From positions 1-17,933 of the forward strand of contig JBKPMR010000067.1 in the NCBI GenBank assembly GCA_046732255.1: 17,933 bases of DNA. Direction: 5' to 3'. Origin of the DNA: DATBLE01 sp046732255 (lineage in GTDB: Bacteria > Actinomycetota > Thermoleophilia > Gaiellales > Gaiellaceae). The first letter of the stretch is position 1. Each line of letters starts with the position of its first letter. A program made the translations under genes and the position numbers. The notes under the pieces were generated by a model. That model was not told the origin of the DNA and did not search any database. It worked only from the letters and a program-made list of their open reading frames with translations. This document shows positions 1-8,036 of this stretch, in pieces.

Positions 1-693
1 GTGGTGCTCCATCCCGGCGAAGTCGTCGAAGTCCGAGCCGTTCTCGATCGTCACCACCCGGCCGTTCGGGGCCAGCCCTCGGGTCTCCTCCGCGATCGCC
101 TCGGAGGCGGCGACGATCGCGTCGGCGTACCGGGAGACGACGCCGGCGACGCCGTGCTCCCCCCGCTCCTTGATCCGAGCGAGCCGGTTCACGTCCCCGC
201 GCCGGTGGGGATGGGCGACGAGCGAGTCCCGCAGGTCGGCGATCCAGCGGCTGCCCGTCGCACGCTTGACTGCCGCCCCGACGAGATGCACGGAGCTCGG
301 CGGCGAGGTCGTCAGCACCGCGTCGATCCCCTCACGCCGCACGATCCTGATCGCCGCGGGGATCGCGGTCAGGTTCCAGGTGACGTTCTCGTCGGGAACG
401 AGCAGCCTGCGGCCGAAGAGCCGGGTCTGGAGGCCGAACCGCTCCAGTCCCTGCTTGCCGTAGAGCTCCTGGGCGGGGAGTCGGCCGCGCGGCCCCAGAT
501 AGCGGGCGCGGTGGACCCAGGCCTGGGTGGGCGGGAGGAGCTCGTCGTCGCGATGGATCCACTTCGGGTCGTCCGGCGCGAGCACGTGCGTCTCGATCCC
601 GAGCCCGGGCAGGTAGGTGGCCGTCTTCAGCGTGCGCTGGACGCCGCCGCCGCCGGCCGGGGGGAAGTACATGGACACGATGAGCAGCTTCAC
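1..693 (-). CDS. GT4-type glycosyltransferase, N-terminal part (cut by window edge)
   Basis: The minus frame is open from GTG at 693 to base 1, giving 231 codons with no stop, so the C-terminal half lies outside the window. The product begins MKLLIVSMYFPP followed by AGGGGVQR, the glycine-rich loop typical of the N-terminal Rossmann domain of GT-B fold GT4 enzymes. Further on come a block resembling the family's ADxRDSL segment (IADLRDSLVAHP, about residues 134-145) and, near the end, VVTIENGSDFDDF, like the 'V.NG.D...F' segment that follows the inter-domain linker. GT4 enzymes transfer a sugar from a nucleotide donor at the cytosolic membrane face; donor and acceptor cannot be told here. It is the last visible gene of the minus-strand glycan run, 110 bp after the GT-C-like gene. 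No good Shine-Dalgarno precedes the GTG; ATG at codon 8 is a weaker alternative because it would clip the first beta strand. Confidence 0.85.
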   Translation of the reverse strand, partial: MKLLIVSMYFPPAGGGGVQRTLKTATYLPGLGIETHVLAPDDPKWIHRDDELLPPTQAWVHRARYLGPRGRLPAQELYGKQGLERFGLQTRLFGRRLLVPDENVTWNLTAIPAAIRIVRREGIDAVLTTSPPSSVHLVGAAVKRATGSRWIADLRDSLVAHPHRRGDVNRLARIKERGEHGVAGVVSRYADAIVAASEAIAEETRGLAPNGRVVTIENGSDFDDFAGMEHH

Positions 694-803
694 GACGTCA
701 CCAGTTTGTCCGACAGCGCCTGCCCGCGTTCGGCGTGACAATCAGGGGGACCGGCGCGCGAGGGTGTCGCCCGCCGCGGCTGCAACCGACATGGCGGGCG
801 CGG
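694..803. other. Intergenic spacer, nothing recognised
   Basis: This 110-bp gap lies between the stop of the GT-C-like gene and the GT4 start. It is the largest gap in the left minus-strand run. I see no convincing promoter pair, ribosome site or terminator hairpin in it. It could hold a weak internal promoter for the GT4 gene, but the sequence does not show one. Confidence 0.4.
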
Positions 804-2888
804 CTAGAGACGGTAGAGGACGTACCGCTTGTCGGCGTACACCTGCGGCAGGTTCGGACGCAGCTTCGATCGGTTGCGCTCGAGCACGAGCCAGCCTGCG
901 CCGTACCGGCGCGGGATCGCCAGATTGCCGGTCCGGAGGAAGGTCCTGGCGTCGGCCCGCCGCGCGTACGGACGGTTCGCCTTCGTGTCGGCGACGTGCC
1001 CCGGGAGCGCGTTCGCGACGTACACGGGCGCGAGCGCGGCGATCGCATAGCTCGTCCGGTCGTCGGAGAACACGACGGCCTTCTCGGGCACGCGGTTCCG
1101 CAGAGCCTCGACGAGCCCGGAGGTGAGGCCGTTCGCGGCGGCCGGGCGCTCGTCCCAGTGCGTGAAGCCGTGCAGGACGACGGGGAGGACTGCAAGCGCG
1201 GCCGTCGCGGCGGAGATCGCCCCGACGCGGTCGAGCCCCGTCAACCGCCGTGGCAGCACGAGCCCGAGGACGAGCGCCGCGGCACCGCCGAAGAGCGCGA
1301 CCCAGGTCGCGAGCGCCGGGCCGCCCTCGTTGAGGGCGTAGCCGAAGTCGCCTGGGTAGGCGAGCTGGAAGGCGATCCCGGCGCCGAGCCCGACCGGCAG
1401 CGCCCCGAGCGAGAGCAGCCGAGCGAGAACAGCGGCTCCGCCGGCGACCGCGAAGGGAAACGGGACGAAGCCGGCCACCCGCCGGGCCTGCGAGATCGAC
1501 ACGGCGTCCGCGAAATGCGTGAAGAGGGACGGCAGGAGCACGAGGACGAGCACGGCGAGGAAACCGCCGATCACGAGCGCACCCCAGCGGCGCCTGGCGG
1601 CGAACCCCGCCAGCGGCACGGCGAAGAGCGCGAGCACGGCAACCGCCCCGGCACGCCCGAGCACCTCGGGCGCCAGCCGGTAGCTCCCGTCCGAGAAGAC
1701 GTCGAGCTGCCCCTTGTAGTGCTGGAGTGCCCGGGTCAGCTCGTCCGCGGAGGGGTTCACCGAGACCGTCTCGCGGGCGATCGGGCGCACCCACAGGGCG
1801 ACCGCCGCGGCCGGGACGACGATCGCGGCGAGCGCAGCCAGGCCGTCGGCCACCTCCGTCCGCGCGAGCGCCGTGCGCGCGACGACGTAGCCTCCGAGCG
1901 GAACGAGCAGGAAGAGCGCGTAGGTCGGGTGGACGAGGGCCAAAGCCCCGGACGCGACGGCGAGCGTGGCGAGCCCGGCCCCTCTAGGGACAGTCCCGAA
2001 GGGACTGTCCCTAGCGACGTACGCGAAGAACAAGGCGATTACGGCCGGGACGAGCAGCTGGCGACTCGCGGTCGCCGGCAGCGCCAGCGCGGCGTACGAG
2101 CCGCCGGAACCGTTTGCGAGGCCGAACATCGACACCTGCGCGAGCAGGACCCCGAGCCCGCCCCACGCCGAGCGGAAGACCTCGCGCCCCGCCTCCCAGG
2201 CGACGAGGAACGCGATCGGTACGAGCACGCTCGCCTCGTGGAGGACGACCTCGCTCGGGTCGACGCCGGCGAGTCGCGCGACCAGCGCGAGGAACGAGTG
2301 CCAGAGCGGGAACGCGTAGCCGGGGTGCAGGCCTCCGTCCCTGAACTCGTCGACGGCGCGGAGAGACAGCCCGCCGAAGTCGTCGAGCTTCCGCACGCGG
2401 GCGAGATGGAAGAAGTCGTCCCCACCCGTCAGGTGGGTGGTGATGAACCAGAGCGCGATCCCGAACCCGATCCCCGCCGCCGCGACCAAAAGGGACAAAC
2501 CCCGCGGGGTCTGTCCCTGGCGAGACGGCCGAACGAGCAACCAGGTCAGAGCGCCCGCCCCGATCACCACGAGCAGCACCAGCGCCAGCCCGAGCGACGC
2601 GTGCACGAGAAACACGACCGCCATGGCGACGAAGAGCGCCGCGAGGCTCCAGGCGAGGTCGGCAGACGCCGAGCGCAGGCGAAGCACCCGCGCGACCAGC
2701 GCGCCCGGTAGGAGCAGGCAGGCGGTTGCCGCCGCGAGCCGAACCCAGAGCCCCCAACCGGTGTCGGGGAGCAGGCGCGACACGCCGAGCGCCGGCAGGG
2801 CAACGAGCTCCCAGGGCAGGAGCCTCGGTGCCAGGCAACCGCCGTTCCGGTGTTGAGGTGCCTGGCTCCGATTCCGTTTCGGGATCAC
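804..2888 (-). CDS. Large polytopic membrane protein, putative GT-C-like glycosyltransferase
   Basis: The protein has about 694 residues. It carries many hydrophobic segments rich in Leu/Ala/Val, then a soluble C-terminal part (about the last 110 residues, including FSDDRTSYAIAALAPVYVAN). An early loop contains GGDDFFHLAR (D157-D158-F-F-H161), reminiscent of the acidic motif in the first external loop of GT-C enzymes, which use lipid-phosphate-sugar donors. The neighbouring polyprenyl-phosphate sugar synthase type would fit that role; the function is inference. GTG at 2888 overlaps the preceding GT2 stop as GTGA. The true start could lie downstream, because residues 8-20 are encoded by a REP-like hairpin. 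Two further palindromes encode residues about 124-133 (QGQTPRG) and 292-302 (DSPFGTVPRG). All three sit between hydrophobic segments and keep the frame open. A longer reading upstream to 3692 is only the antisense-free shadow frame of the GT2 gene. Confidence 0.75.
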   Translation of the reverse strand: MIPKRNRSQAPQHRNGGCLAPRLLPWELVALPALGVSRLLPDTGWGLWVRLAAATACLLLPGALVARVLRLRSASADLAWSLAALFVAMAVVFLVHASLGLALVLLVVIGAGALTWLLVRPSRQGQTPRGLSLLVAAAGIGFGIALWFITTHLTGGDDFFHLARVRKLDDFGGLSLRAVDEFRDGGLHPGYAFPLWHSFLALVARLAGVDPSEVVLHEASVLVPIAFLVAWEAGREVFRSAWGGLGVLLAQVSMFGLANGSGGSYAALALPATASRQLLVPAVIALFFAYVARDSPFGTVPRGAGLATLAVASGALALVHPTYALFLLVPLGGYVVARTALARTEVADGLAALAAIVVPAAAVALWVRPIARETVSVNPSADELTRALQHYKGQLDVFSDGSYRLAPEVLGRAGAVAVLALFAVPLAGFAARRRWGALVIGGFLAVLVLVLLPSLFTHFADAVSISQARRVAGFVPFPFAVAGGAAVLARLLSLGALPVGLGAGIAFQLAYPGDFGYALNEGGPALATWVALFGGAAALVLGLVLPRRLTGLDRVGAISAATAALAVLPVVLHGFTHWDERPAAANGLTSGLVEALRNRVPEKAVVFSDDRTSYAIAALAPVYVANALPGHVADTKANRPYARRADARTFLRTGNLAIPRRYGAGWLVLERNRSKLRPNLPQVYADKRYVLYRL
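1984..2014. repeat. REP-like perfect palindrome inside the GT-C-like gene
   Basis: The arms are CTAGGGACAGTCCC and its exact reverse complement, 14 bp each, with a 3-base GAA centre on the plus strand. The same 14-bp arms occur at 11158-11191. Within the gene the element is read as a loop peptide (DSPFGTVPRG) without a stop. Identical arms at two separate places argue for a dispersed REP-type element rather than gene-specific structure. Confidence 0.85.
2491..2518. repeat. REP-like imperfect palindrome inside the GT-C-like gene
   Basis: AGGGACA (2491-2497) pairs with TGTCCCT (2512-2518). The centre extends the stem with ACCCC/GGGGT around GC, with one A/C mismatch. The outer AGGGACA half resembles the CTAGGGACAGTCCC element, so these may be subtypes of one REP family. 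It is translated as QGQTPRG between two hydrophobic stretches. Confidence 0.75.
2830..2866. repeat. REP-like hairpin (GCCAGGCA type) at the gene start
   Basis: GCCAGGCA (2830-2837) pairs exactly with TGCCTGGC (2859-2866). An inner ACCG/CGGT stem (2838-2841 with 2848-2851) follows on the left arm, leaving a bulge of GTTGAGG on the right. It lies immediately after the GTG start of the GT-C-like gene, so it may be an insertion that lengthened the N-terminus or it may lie in the untranslated gap if translation starts further in. Confidence 0.65.
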
Positions 2889-3736
2889 AGAGCGCGGGCG
2901 GCTTCCCGGTACATGCGGCCGCGCTCGCCGCGGAAGACGAGCCCGCGGAGCCGGAGCGCGGCGACGAGCAGCGTGCGGGCGCGGGCGGCCTCCCGCGGGC
3001 CGCGGTGCTTCGCGAACCAGCGCACGTGTCCGCGCACGTTCTCGACGAACATCCGCCCGCCGTGGGTCGCACCGCCGACGTGGACCGCCTCGGCCTCCGG
3101 CGTGAACCAGACCGTCCAGCCGGCCTCGTGGAGGCGGTAGCACCAGTCCGTCTCCTCGCTGAAGAGGAAGAAGTCCTCGTCGAAGAGCCCGACCGAATCC
3201 GTGGCCGCGCGGCGCACGAGGAAGCACGAGCCCATCACCCACTCGACCGGGCGCGCCGAGTCGTGGTCGAAGTCGCCGGCGTAGAAGGCGTTGAGCGCGT
3301 GCGAGCGCGGCGCGAGCTTGCGCAGGAAGAAGTACTCGGTGGCGAGCCGCCAGAGGGTCGGGAAGCCACGCACCGACCGCTGCAGCGTCCCGTCGGGGTT
3401 CCGCAGCCGCGGCGCGACGACGGCGGCGTCCGGGTGCGCGTCGGCGAACGCGACGAGCCGGTCGACCGCATCGTCGACCACCCAGGCGTCGGAGTTGATC
3501 ACGAGCCAGTAGCGGGGCGAGGACGCCCGGAAACCGGCGTTCAGGCCGGCCCCGTAGCCGGTGTTCGCCTGCTCGATCAACCGCACGTCCGGGAAGCGGT
3601 CGCGGACGAGGTCGAGCGTCCCGTCGGTCGAGCCGTGGTCGACGACGATCGCGTCGAGCCCGCGGAGGCACTCGAGGCAGCGCTCGATCCACGGCAGCCC
3701 GTTCAGGGTCACCGTCACCGCTGTCACCTCAGCCAC
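2885..3736 (-). CDS. GT2 glycosyltransferase (rhamnosyltransferase/WbbL-like)
   Basis: This 283-residue GT-A fold protein opens with AEVTAVTVTLNG and has VVDHGSTDGT (D33), which binds the nucleotide. NSD (81-83) is the DXD-type metal site. GSCFLVRR (169-176) and EETDWCYR (194-201) are the acceptor and catalytic-base region of bacterial GT2 enzymes of the WbbL group. There are no strong membrane segments, so it probably works at the inner membrane face on a lipid-linked glycan. The family adds rhamnose or similar sugars; the actual donor is unknown. GTG at 3736 overlaps the stop of the flippase-like gene by 8 bp, and its own stop overlaps the next start, so it is translated within the glycan run. 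Confidence 0.9.
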   Translation of the reverse strand: MAEVTAVTVTLNGLPWIERCLECLRGLDAIVVDHGSTDGTLDLVRDRFPDVRLIEQANTGYGAGLNAGFRASSPRYWLVINSDAWVVDDAVDRLVAFADAHPDAAVVAPRLRNPDGTLQRSVRGFPTLWRLATEYFFLRKLAPRSHALNAFYAGDFDHDSARPVEWVMGSCFLVRRAATDSVGLFDEDFFLFSEETDWCYRLHEAGWTVWFTPEAEAVHVGGATHGGRMFVENVRGHVRWFAKHRGPREAARARTLLVAALRLRGLVFRGERGRMYREAARAL

Positions 3737-4712
3737 TGCGTTCGAGCCGCGGCCGCGCGTCGCGTGTCCCGCGCAGCCCTTCCCACCCGAGGATCACCGC
3801 CCCCGGCAGGGACAGCGCGATCGTGACGACGAAGAAGAGGAAGCCCGTCGCGAACGCGGCGTCGGCGCTCACCCCGAGCTGGGTCAGGAAGCTGACGAAG
3901 AACGCCTCCCGCACGGCCAGCCCGTTGATCGTGAACGGGACGAGCATGACGAGGAAGAGGAGTGGCCCCATCACGTAGTACGCCCGCGGCGACAGGTCGA
4001 CGCCGACCGCCTTGCCGGTCAGCCAGATCGCGAGGACCCGCACGGCCTGGATCGCGAGCGTCAGCACCGTGACGCCGGCGAGCAGCCAGGGGTGGTTGCG
4101 GTAGCCGTGGATCCCCTCGTACACCGCCCGCGTCGGCCGCTCGATCCGGAGCCTGCGCAACAGCGGCACCGACCAGCCCAGGGGCCGCCGGGCCCGTCGC
4201 GAGAAGAGCACGACCGCGAGCACGAAGGTGGCGATCACGAAGCCGAGCTCGACCCAGAGGTAGGCGCCGACGTCGTAGTGCCCGATCGCCAGCACGAAGC
4301 CGATCGCCGCCAGCGCCAGGGTGGCGGCGCCGCCCAGCGCGCGCTCGAGCAGGACCGACCCGGCGATCGGCCCGCCCTGGCCCGGGTGACGGCGGGACGT
4401 CTCGAAGATCCGCATCGCGTCGCCTCCGACCGACGTCGGCAGCACCTGACCCGCCGTGTACGCCGTGAAGTAGGCGCGCAGCAGCCAGCGCAGGCGCTCG
4501 TGGATCCCGCGTCCCTCGAGGAGCTTCTGCCAGCGCCAGGCCATCGGCCAGACGGTGACGACCATGATCGCGATCGCGGCGAAGAAGTACTCGAGCTGCG
4601 CGTCGCGGAGGACGTCGATCGTCTTGCCGACGTCGATCTTCCAGAGGATGTAGGCGGTGCAGAGGCCGGTGACGACGAGGGTCGCGCCGACCCGGATCGA
4701 GCGCCGTCTCAT
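3729..4712 (-). CDS. Flippase-like integral membrane protein (LPG-synthase TM/UPF0104 family)
   Basis: The 327 residues contain about eight hydrophobic helices. Family signs are the first helix followed by the K-D block (WKIDVGKTIDVLRDA), WRWQKLLEG, then the conserved VLPTSVGGDAMRI loop (about 89-101) and LLERALGG (about 122-129). A late MLVPFTINGLAVREAFFV segment also matches the family, which covers the transmembrane half of lysylphosphatidylglycerol synthase and proteins often found in glycan clusters. Function is unproven in general; lipid or glycolipid handling is the usual guess. Its ATG overlaps the aminotransferase stop as ATGA, and its end overlaps the GT2 start. Confidence 0.88.
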   Translation of the reverse strand: MRRRSIRVGATLVVTGLCTAYILWKIDVGKTIDVLRDAQLEYFFAAIAIMVVTVWPMAWRWQKLLEGRGIHERLRWLLRAYFTAYTAGQVLPTSVGGDAMRIFETSRRHPGQGGPIAGSVLLERALGGAATLALAAIGFVLAIGHYDVGAYLWVELGFVIATFVLAVVLFSRRARRPLGWSVPLLRRLRIERPTRAVYEGIHGYRNHPWLLAGVTVLTLAIQAVRVLAIWLTGKAVGVDLSPRAYYVMGPLLFLVMLVPFTINGLAVREAFFVSFLTQLGVSADAAFATGFLFFVVTIALSLPGAVILGWEGLRGTRDARPRLERSG

Positions 4713-5854
4713 TCCGTGAAGGAGGCGTGCACGCGGCGGAGCGCCGCGATCGCGTCCTCGATGTCCCGCTCGGAGTGCGCCGGCGAGAGCGGTAGGGAGA
4801 GCAGCTCGTCTCCAGCCCGCTCCGCGACCGGCAGCGGCGGCTGCTCCGGGTAGCGCTCGCGGTAGGCGCTCAGCCGGTGCACCGGCAGGAAGTGGACGCT
4901 CGTGCCGATGTTCTCGTCTGCCAGCGCGGCGCGGTAGTCGTCGCGCGTCGCGCCTGCCCGCGCCGCGTCGACCCGCACCGGATACAGGTGATGGGCGTGC
5001 AGGTCCCGGGGGTCGCGGCCGACCGGCTCGATGCCGTCGAGCTCGGCGACGGCGCCGTCGTAGAGCTCCACCTGGCGCAGGCGACGCGCACGATGGTGCT
5101 CGACCTTGTCGAGCTGGCAGAGCGCGATCGCCGCGAGCACGTCCGAGAGGTTCGCCTTGTAGCCGGGCACGGCGATGTCGTAGAGCGAGCCGTGGCCGCG
5201 GCGCATGATCGTCAGCGCGCGGATCGCCTCGGCCAGGCCGTCGTCGTCGGTGGTCACGATCCCGCCCTCGCCGGCGGCGATCGACTTGGTCGCGTAGAGC
5301 GAGAAGCAGGTCGCCTCGGAGATGGAGCCGATCTTCCGGCCGCGGTACTCGCTCTCCGCCGCGTGCGCGGCGTCCTCGACGACCGGCAGGCCGAGCGCGC
5401 AGATCGGGTCGAGGTCGGCGGCCTGCCCGTACAGGTGCACCGGCATGATCGCCTTTGTCCTGGCCGTGACGAGCGCGGCAACCCTGGCGGGGTCGATGTT
5501 CAGGTCGCCTTCGCGGACGTCCGCGAACACGGGGGTGGCGCCGGTGTGGACGATCACGTTCGCCGTCGCAGGCCAGGTGATCGGCGTGGTGATCACTTCG
5601 TCGCCGGGCCCGACTCCGAGGGCGACCAGGGCGAGGTGCATCGCCGCGGTCCCGGAGGAGACCGCGAGTGCGTGTTTCGCGCCGACGTACTCGGCGAAGC
5701 GCCGCTCGAGCTCCGCCGCCTTCGGCCCGGTCGTCAGCCAGCCCGAGCGGATCGCCTCGGCGACGGCGGCGACCTCCTCGTCGCCCACGGCCGGCGGCTG
5801 GAAGCCGAGGAAGGTCTCGCGCGTGACGCTAGACGACAGCTTCTGCGGGGACAT
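4709..5854 (-). CDS. DegT/DnrJ/EryC1-family PLP sugar aminotransferase (copy 1)
   Basis: This 381-residue fold-type I aminotransferase converts a keto-sugar nucleotide to an amino sugar using glutamate in most family members. Visible motifs are SGTAAMHLAL (67-76, phosphate binding), VGPGDEVITTPITWPATANV, the PLP-pyridine aspartate in EDAAHA (D161), and FSLYATKSIAAGEGG with the Schiff-base lysine K190. ATG at 5854 is chosen because the conserved family start (ETFLGFQPPAVGDEEV) follows about 13 residues later; the frame further upstream reads as shadow. It overlaps the ATP-grasp stop by 26 bp and feeds into the flippase gene through ATGA. The 4,6-dehydratase two genes upstream likely supplies its 4-keto substrate. 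Confidence 0.92.
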   Translation of the reverse strand: MSPQKLSSSVTRETFLGFQPPAVGDEEVAAVAEAIRSGWLTTGPKAAELERRFAEYVGAKHALAVSSGTAAMHLALVALGVGPGDEVITTPITWPATANVIVHTGATPVFADVREGDLNIDPARVAALVTARTKAIMPVHLYGQAADLDPICALGLPVVEDAAHAAESEYRGRKIGSISEATCFSLYATKSIAAGEGGIVTTDDDGLAEAIRALTIMRRGHGSLYDIAVPGYKANLSDVLAAIALCQLDKVEHHRARRLRQVELYDGAVAELDGIEPVGRDPRDLHAHHLYPVRVDAARAGATRDDYRAALADENIGTSVHFLPVHRLSAYRERYPEQPPLPVAERAGDELLSLPLSPAHSERDIEDAIAALRRVHASFTE

Positions 5855-7070
5855 CGGCAACGACGAAGCGTACGCAGTCGGCGGCGCGGCCAGCGCGCAC
5901 GACCGCCTGCTCGCGGCTCGCGCCGGTCGCGAGCACCGCCCCGACACGGTCGGAGCCGCGCCTGAGCGGTCCGAGGACGGTCCCCGGCTCGGGGTAGACA
6001 CGCACCCAGAGGACGCCGTCGACCGCCCGGGCCTCGTCCAGCCCGTGGACCTCGACGAGCGCGCCCGGCTCGGGAACGAGGAACTGCGTGCAGCCGCCCC
6101 CGGCCTGCTGCACCGGTCGGAGCTGCTCATCGTCCACCGGCTCGCCGAACGCCGCGGCCAGCGCGAGTCCGTTCAGGTTGACGCCGAGCACGGCCTCGCA
6201 CAGCTCGGCGTCGTGCCCGCCGCCGACGCGGGCTGCGAGCTCGACGACATGGGCCCCGCGCTCCCCGACGACCACCTGCGTGTAGGTCGGCCCTTCGCGA
6301 ATCCCGAGGGCGGTCGCGGCAGCCCGGGCCGCCTCGACCGCAGCGCCGACCTCGACCGGCTCGAGCGAGCTCGGCCACACGTGAGCGAGCGCCACGCCGA
6401 ACGCCGGCGGCTCGGCGACGAGCCTGTCCGTGACGGTCAGAGGAGTGAACCGCCCGTCGACCGAGAACGCGTTGACGGTCACCTCCCGGCCAGGAACGAG
6501 CTCCTCGACGAGCACGACATTCGACCGCGACTCCCCGAGCGCGAGCTCGAACGCATCCTGGAGCTGCCGTCGGCGACGCACGAGCACGAGACCTTTCTGC
6601 CCCTGCCGGTCGGGCGCCTTGACGACGCACGGAAAGCCGAAGCCGGCCGCTGCCGCGCGGGCCTCCTCGAGCGTGCCGCAGACCACGTGGCGCGGGTGCG
6701 GGACGCCGACCTCGGCGAAGCGTTCGCGCTGGCGGAGCTTCGAGGTCGCGAGAACGGCGGTCGCGGGATCGATCGGATGCGGCAGCGCGAGCCGGTCGGC
6801 GATGCGCGCGGCGATTGCGACCGGCCAGTCGATCCCGGGCGCGACGATCCCGTCGACGCGCTCCGCCGCCGCCAGCCGGTCGATCTGGGGCTCGTCCTCG
6901 ACCGAGATGATCGCCCGCCGGTCGGCAAAGCGGAACCCGGGCGCTGCGGGATTGCGATCGACTGCGACGACGAACAGGTTCTGCTTGCGGGCGGCCTCGA
7001 GTAGCCCGAGCTGGCCGGCCCCCGCGCCTAGGACGAGAAGACGCTTTGCCGGTTCCGGATTCCGCGCCAC
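5829..7070 (-). CDS. ATP-grasp family ligase (copy 1)
   Basis: The 413-residue protein starts with a pre-ATP-grasp Rossmann domain (LLVLGAGAGQLGLLEAA, then VVAVDRNP). Expected ATP contacts are K111, then VVKAPDRQGQKG (K151 and a flexible Gly-rich loop), VEELVPGREVTVN (E189/E190), and the metal region VVELAARVGGGHDAE (E277, R281). The usual asparagine two residues after the metal glutamate is not visible here. ATP-grasp enzymes join a carboxylate to an amine or thiol through an acyl phosphate. Placement between a 4,6-dehydratase and an aminotransferase suggests acylation of an amino sugar; this is inference. GTG at 7070 gives a 43-bp overlap with the dehydratase; no later start preserves the first beta strand. 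It is paralogous to the protein at 15299-16504. Confidence 0.88.
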   Translation of the reverse strand: MARNPEPAKRLLVLGAGAGQLGLLEAARKQNLFVVAVDRNPAAPGFRFADRRAIISVEDEPQIDRLAAAERVDGIVAPGIDWPVAIAARIADRLALPHPIDPATAVLATSKLRQRERFAEVGVPHPRHVVCGTLEEARAAAAGFGFPCVVKAPDRQGQKGLVLVRRRRQLQDAFELALGESRSNVVLVEELVPGREVTVNAFSVDGRFTPLTVTDRLVAEPPAFGVALAHVWPSSLEPVEVGAAVEAARAAATALGIREGPTYTQVVVGERGAHVVELAARVGGGHDAELCEAVLGVNLNGLALAAAFGEPVDDEQLRPVQQAGGGCTQFLVPEPGALVEVHGLDEARAVDGVLWVRVYPEPGTVLGPLRRGSDRVGAVLATGASREQAVVRAGRAADCVRFVVADVPAEAVV

Positions 7071-8026
7071 CAGCCGTCATTCTCGCGATACCACTCGACG
7101 GTGCGCTCGAGGCCGTCCTCGAAGGACGTCCCGGCGCGCCAGCCGAGCAGCCGTTCCGCCTTGTCGGTCGAGCCGATGTGGCGGTCGACCTGCCCTGGCC
7201 GCTCGGCGATGTGCGCCTTCAGCGACTCCGGCTTGCCGAGCGTCTCCAGGACGATGTCGGCGATCCGCGAGACGGAGATGTCGACCCCGGTCGCGACGTT
7301 GAGCACCTCGCCGGCGATCGTGTCGACGTCGGCGTCGATGATCGCCTCGATCGCCTCCGCGTCGTCCTCGACGTACAGCCAGTCGCGGCTGGCATGTCCG
7401 TCGCCGTGGATGGTCAGCGGCTCGTCGGAGAGCGCCTGCGTGATGAACCGCGGGATCACCTTCTCGGGATGCTGACGCGGCCCGTAGTTGTTGAACGGCC
7501 GCACGATCACGACCGGAAGGCTGTAGGTGACGAAGTAGCTGTACGCGAGCCGGTCTGCGCCTGCCTTCGTCGCCGCGTAGGGGCTGCGCGGGTTCAGCGG
7601 GTGTTCCTCGTCCATCGGCGCGTACTCGGCGGTGCCGTACACCTCGCTCGACGAGATCAGGATGAACCGCTCGACCGGGGTGTCGCGGACGGCGTCGAGG
7701 AGGATCTGCGTGCCCTCGACGTTCGTGGTCACGAACTCGGATGCTCCCTCTTCGATCGACTTCTCGACGTGCGACTCGGCCGCGGCGTTGACGATCACGT
7801 CCACCTCCGCAACCACCTCACGCACGAGCTCGCGGTCGCGGATGTCCCCATGGACGAACGAGAGCCGCGGGTGCGCCATCACGTCGGCGAGGTTCTCGAG
7901 GTTGCCGGCGTAGGTGAGCGCGTCGACGGAGACGACCTCGTAGGGCGTCGCCTCGAGCAGGTGGCGGACGAAGCTGGAGGAGATGAACCCCGCCCCGCCG
8001 GTGACGAGCACGCGCTTCGACCTCAC
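7028..8026 (-). CDS. NAD-dependent 4,6-dehydratase/epimerase, extended SDR (RmlB/LegB-like)
   Basis: The 332-residue extended SDR has the NAD-binding GGAGFIS (10-16; the third glycine is Ser), DALTYAGNLENL as in RmlB-type enzymes, SSSEVYGTAEYAP (125-137) and SPYAATK with catalytic Y150 and K154. RPFNNYGPRQHPEKVIPRF and SRDWLYVEDDAEAI are also RmlB/LegB-like. At the RmlB 'TDE' position the aspartate is replaced by Ser127 while Glu128 remains, as in LegB-type and decarboxylase relatives, so a dTDP-glucose substrate cannot be assumed. It likely makes the 4-keto sugar used by the aminotransferase two genes on. GTG at 8026 follows the TetR1 stop by 10 bp, with no clear ribosome site. The C-terminus overlaps the ATP-grasp gene by 43 bp. 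Confidence 0.9.
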   Translation of the reverse strand: MRSKRVLVTGGAGFISSSFVRHLLEATPYEVVSVDALTYAGNLENLADVMAHPRLSFVHGDIRDRELVREVVAEVDVIVNAAAESHVEKSIEEGASEFVTTNVEGTQILLDAVRDTPVERFILISSSEVYGTAEYAPMDEEHPLNPRSPYAATKAGADRLAYSYFVTYSLPVVIVRPFNNYGPRQHPEKVIPRFITQALSDEPLTIHGDGHASRDWLYVEDDAEAIEAIIDADVDTIAGEVLNVATGVDISVSRIADIVLETLGKPESLKAHIAERPGQVDRHIGSTDKAERLLGWRAGTSFEDGLERTVEWYRENDGWWRGIRNRQSVFSS

Positions 8027-8036
8027 GGGCGAGACG

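Noticed and set aside
735..2711. A 658-codon plus-strand open frame
   Set aside because: Its product is Arg/Glu/Pro-rich with no domain-like pattern and lies antisense to a clear membrane protein with hydrophobic helices; long antisense frames are expected at this GC content.
2889..3692. Upstream extension of the GT-C-like frame, which would give 962 residues
   Set aside because: The extra part is Arg-rich and antisense-free but out of frame with the clear GT2 gene in the same place; the GTGA overlap at 2885-2888 gives a natural start.
3561..4853. Long plus-strand frame opposite the flippase-like gene
   Set aside because: The product is rich in Arg, Asp, Glu and Pro without motifs; the minus-strand product has recognised membrane-family motifs.
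5322..7004. 560-codon plus-strand frame opposite the aminotransferase and ATP-grasp genes
   Set aside because: The first part reads as low-complexity Ser/Ala/Arg sequence and the remainder is Arg/Asp-rich; both minus-strand genes carry complete family motifs.
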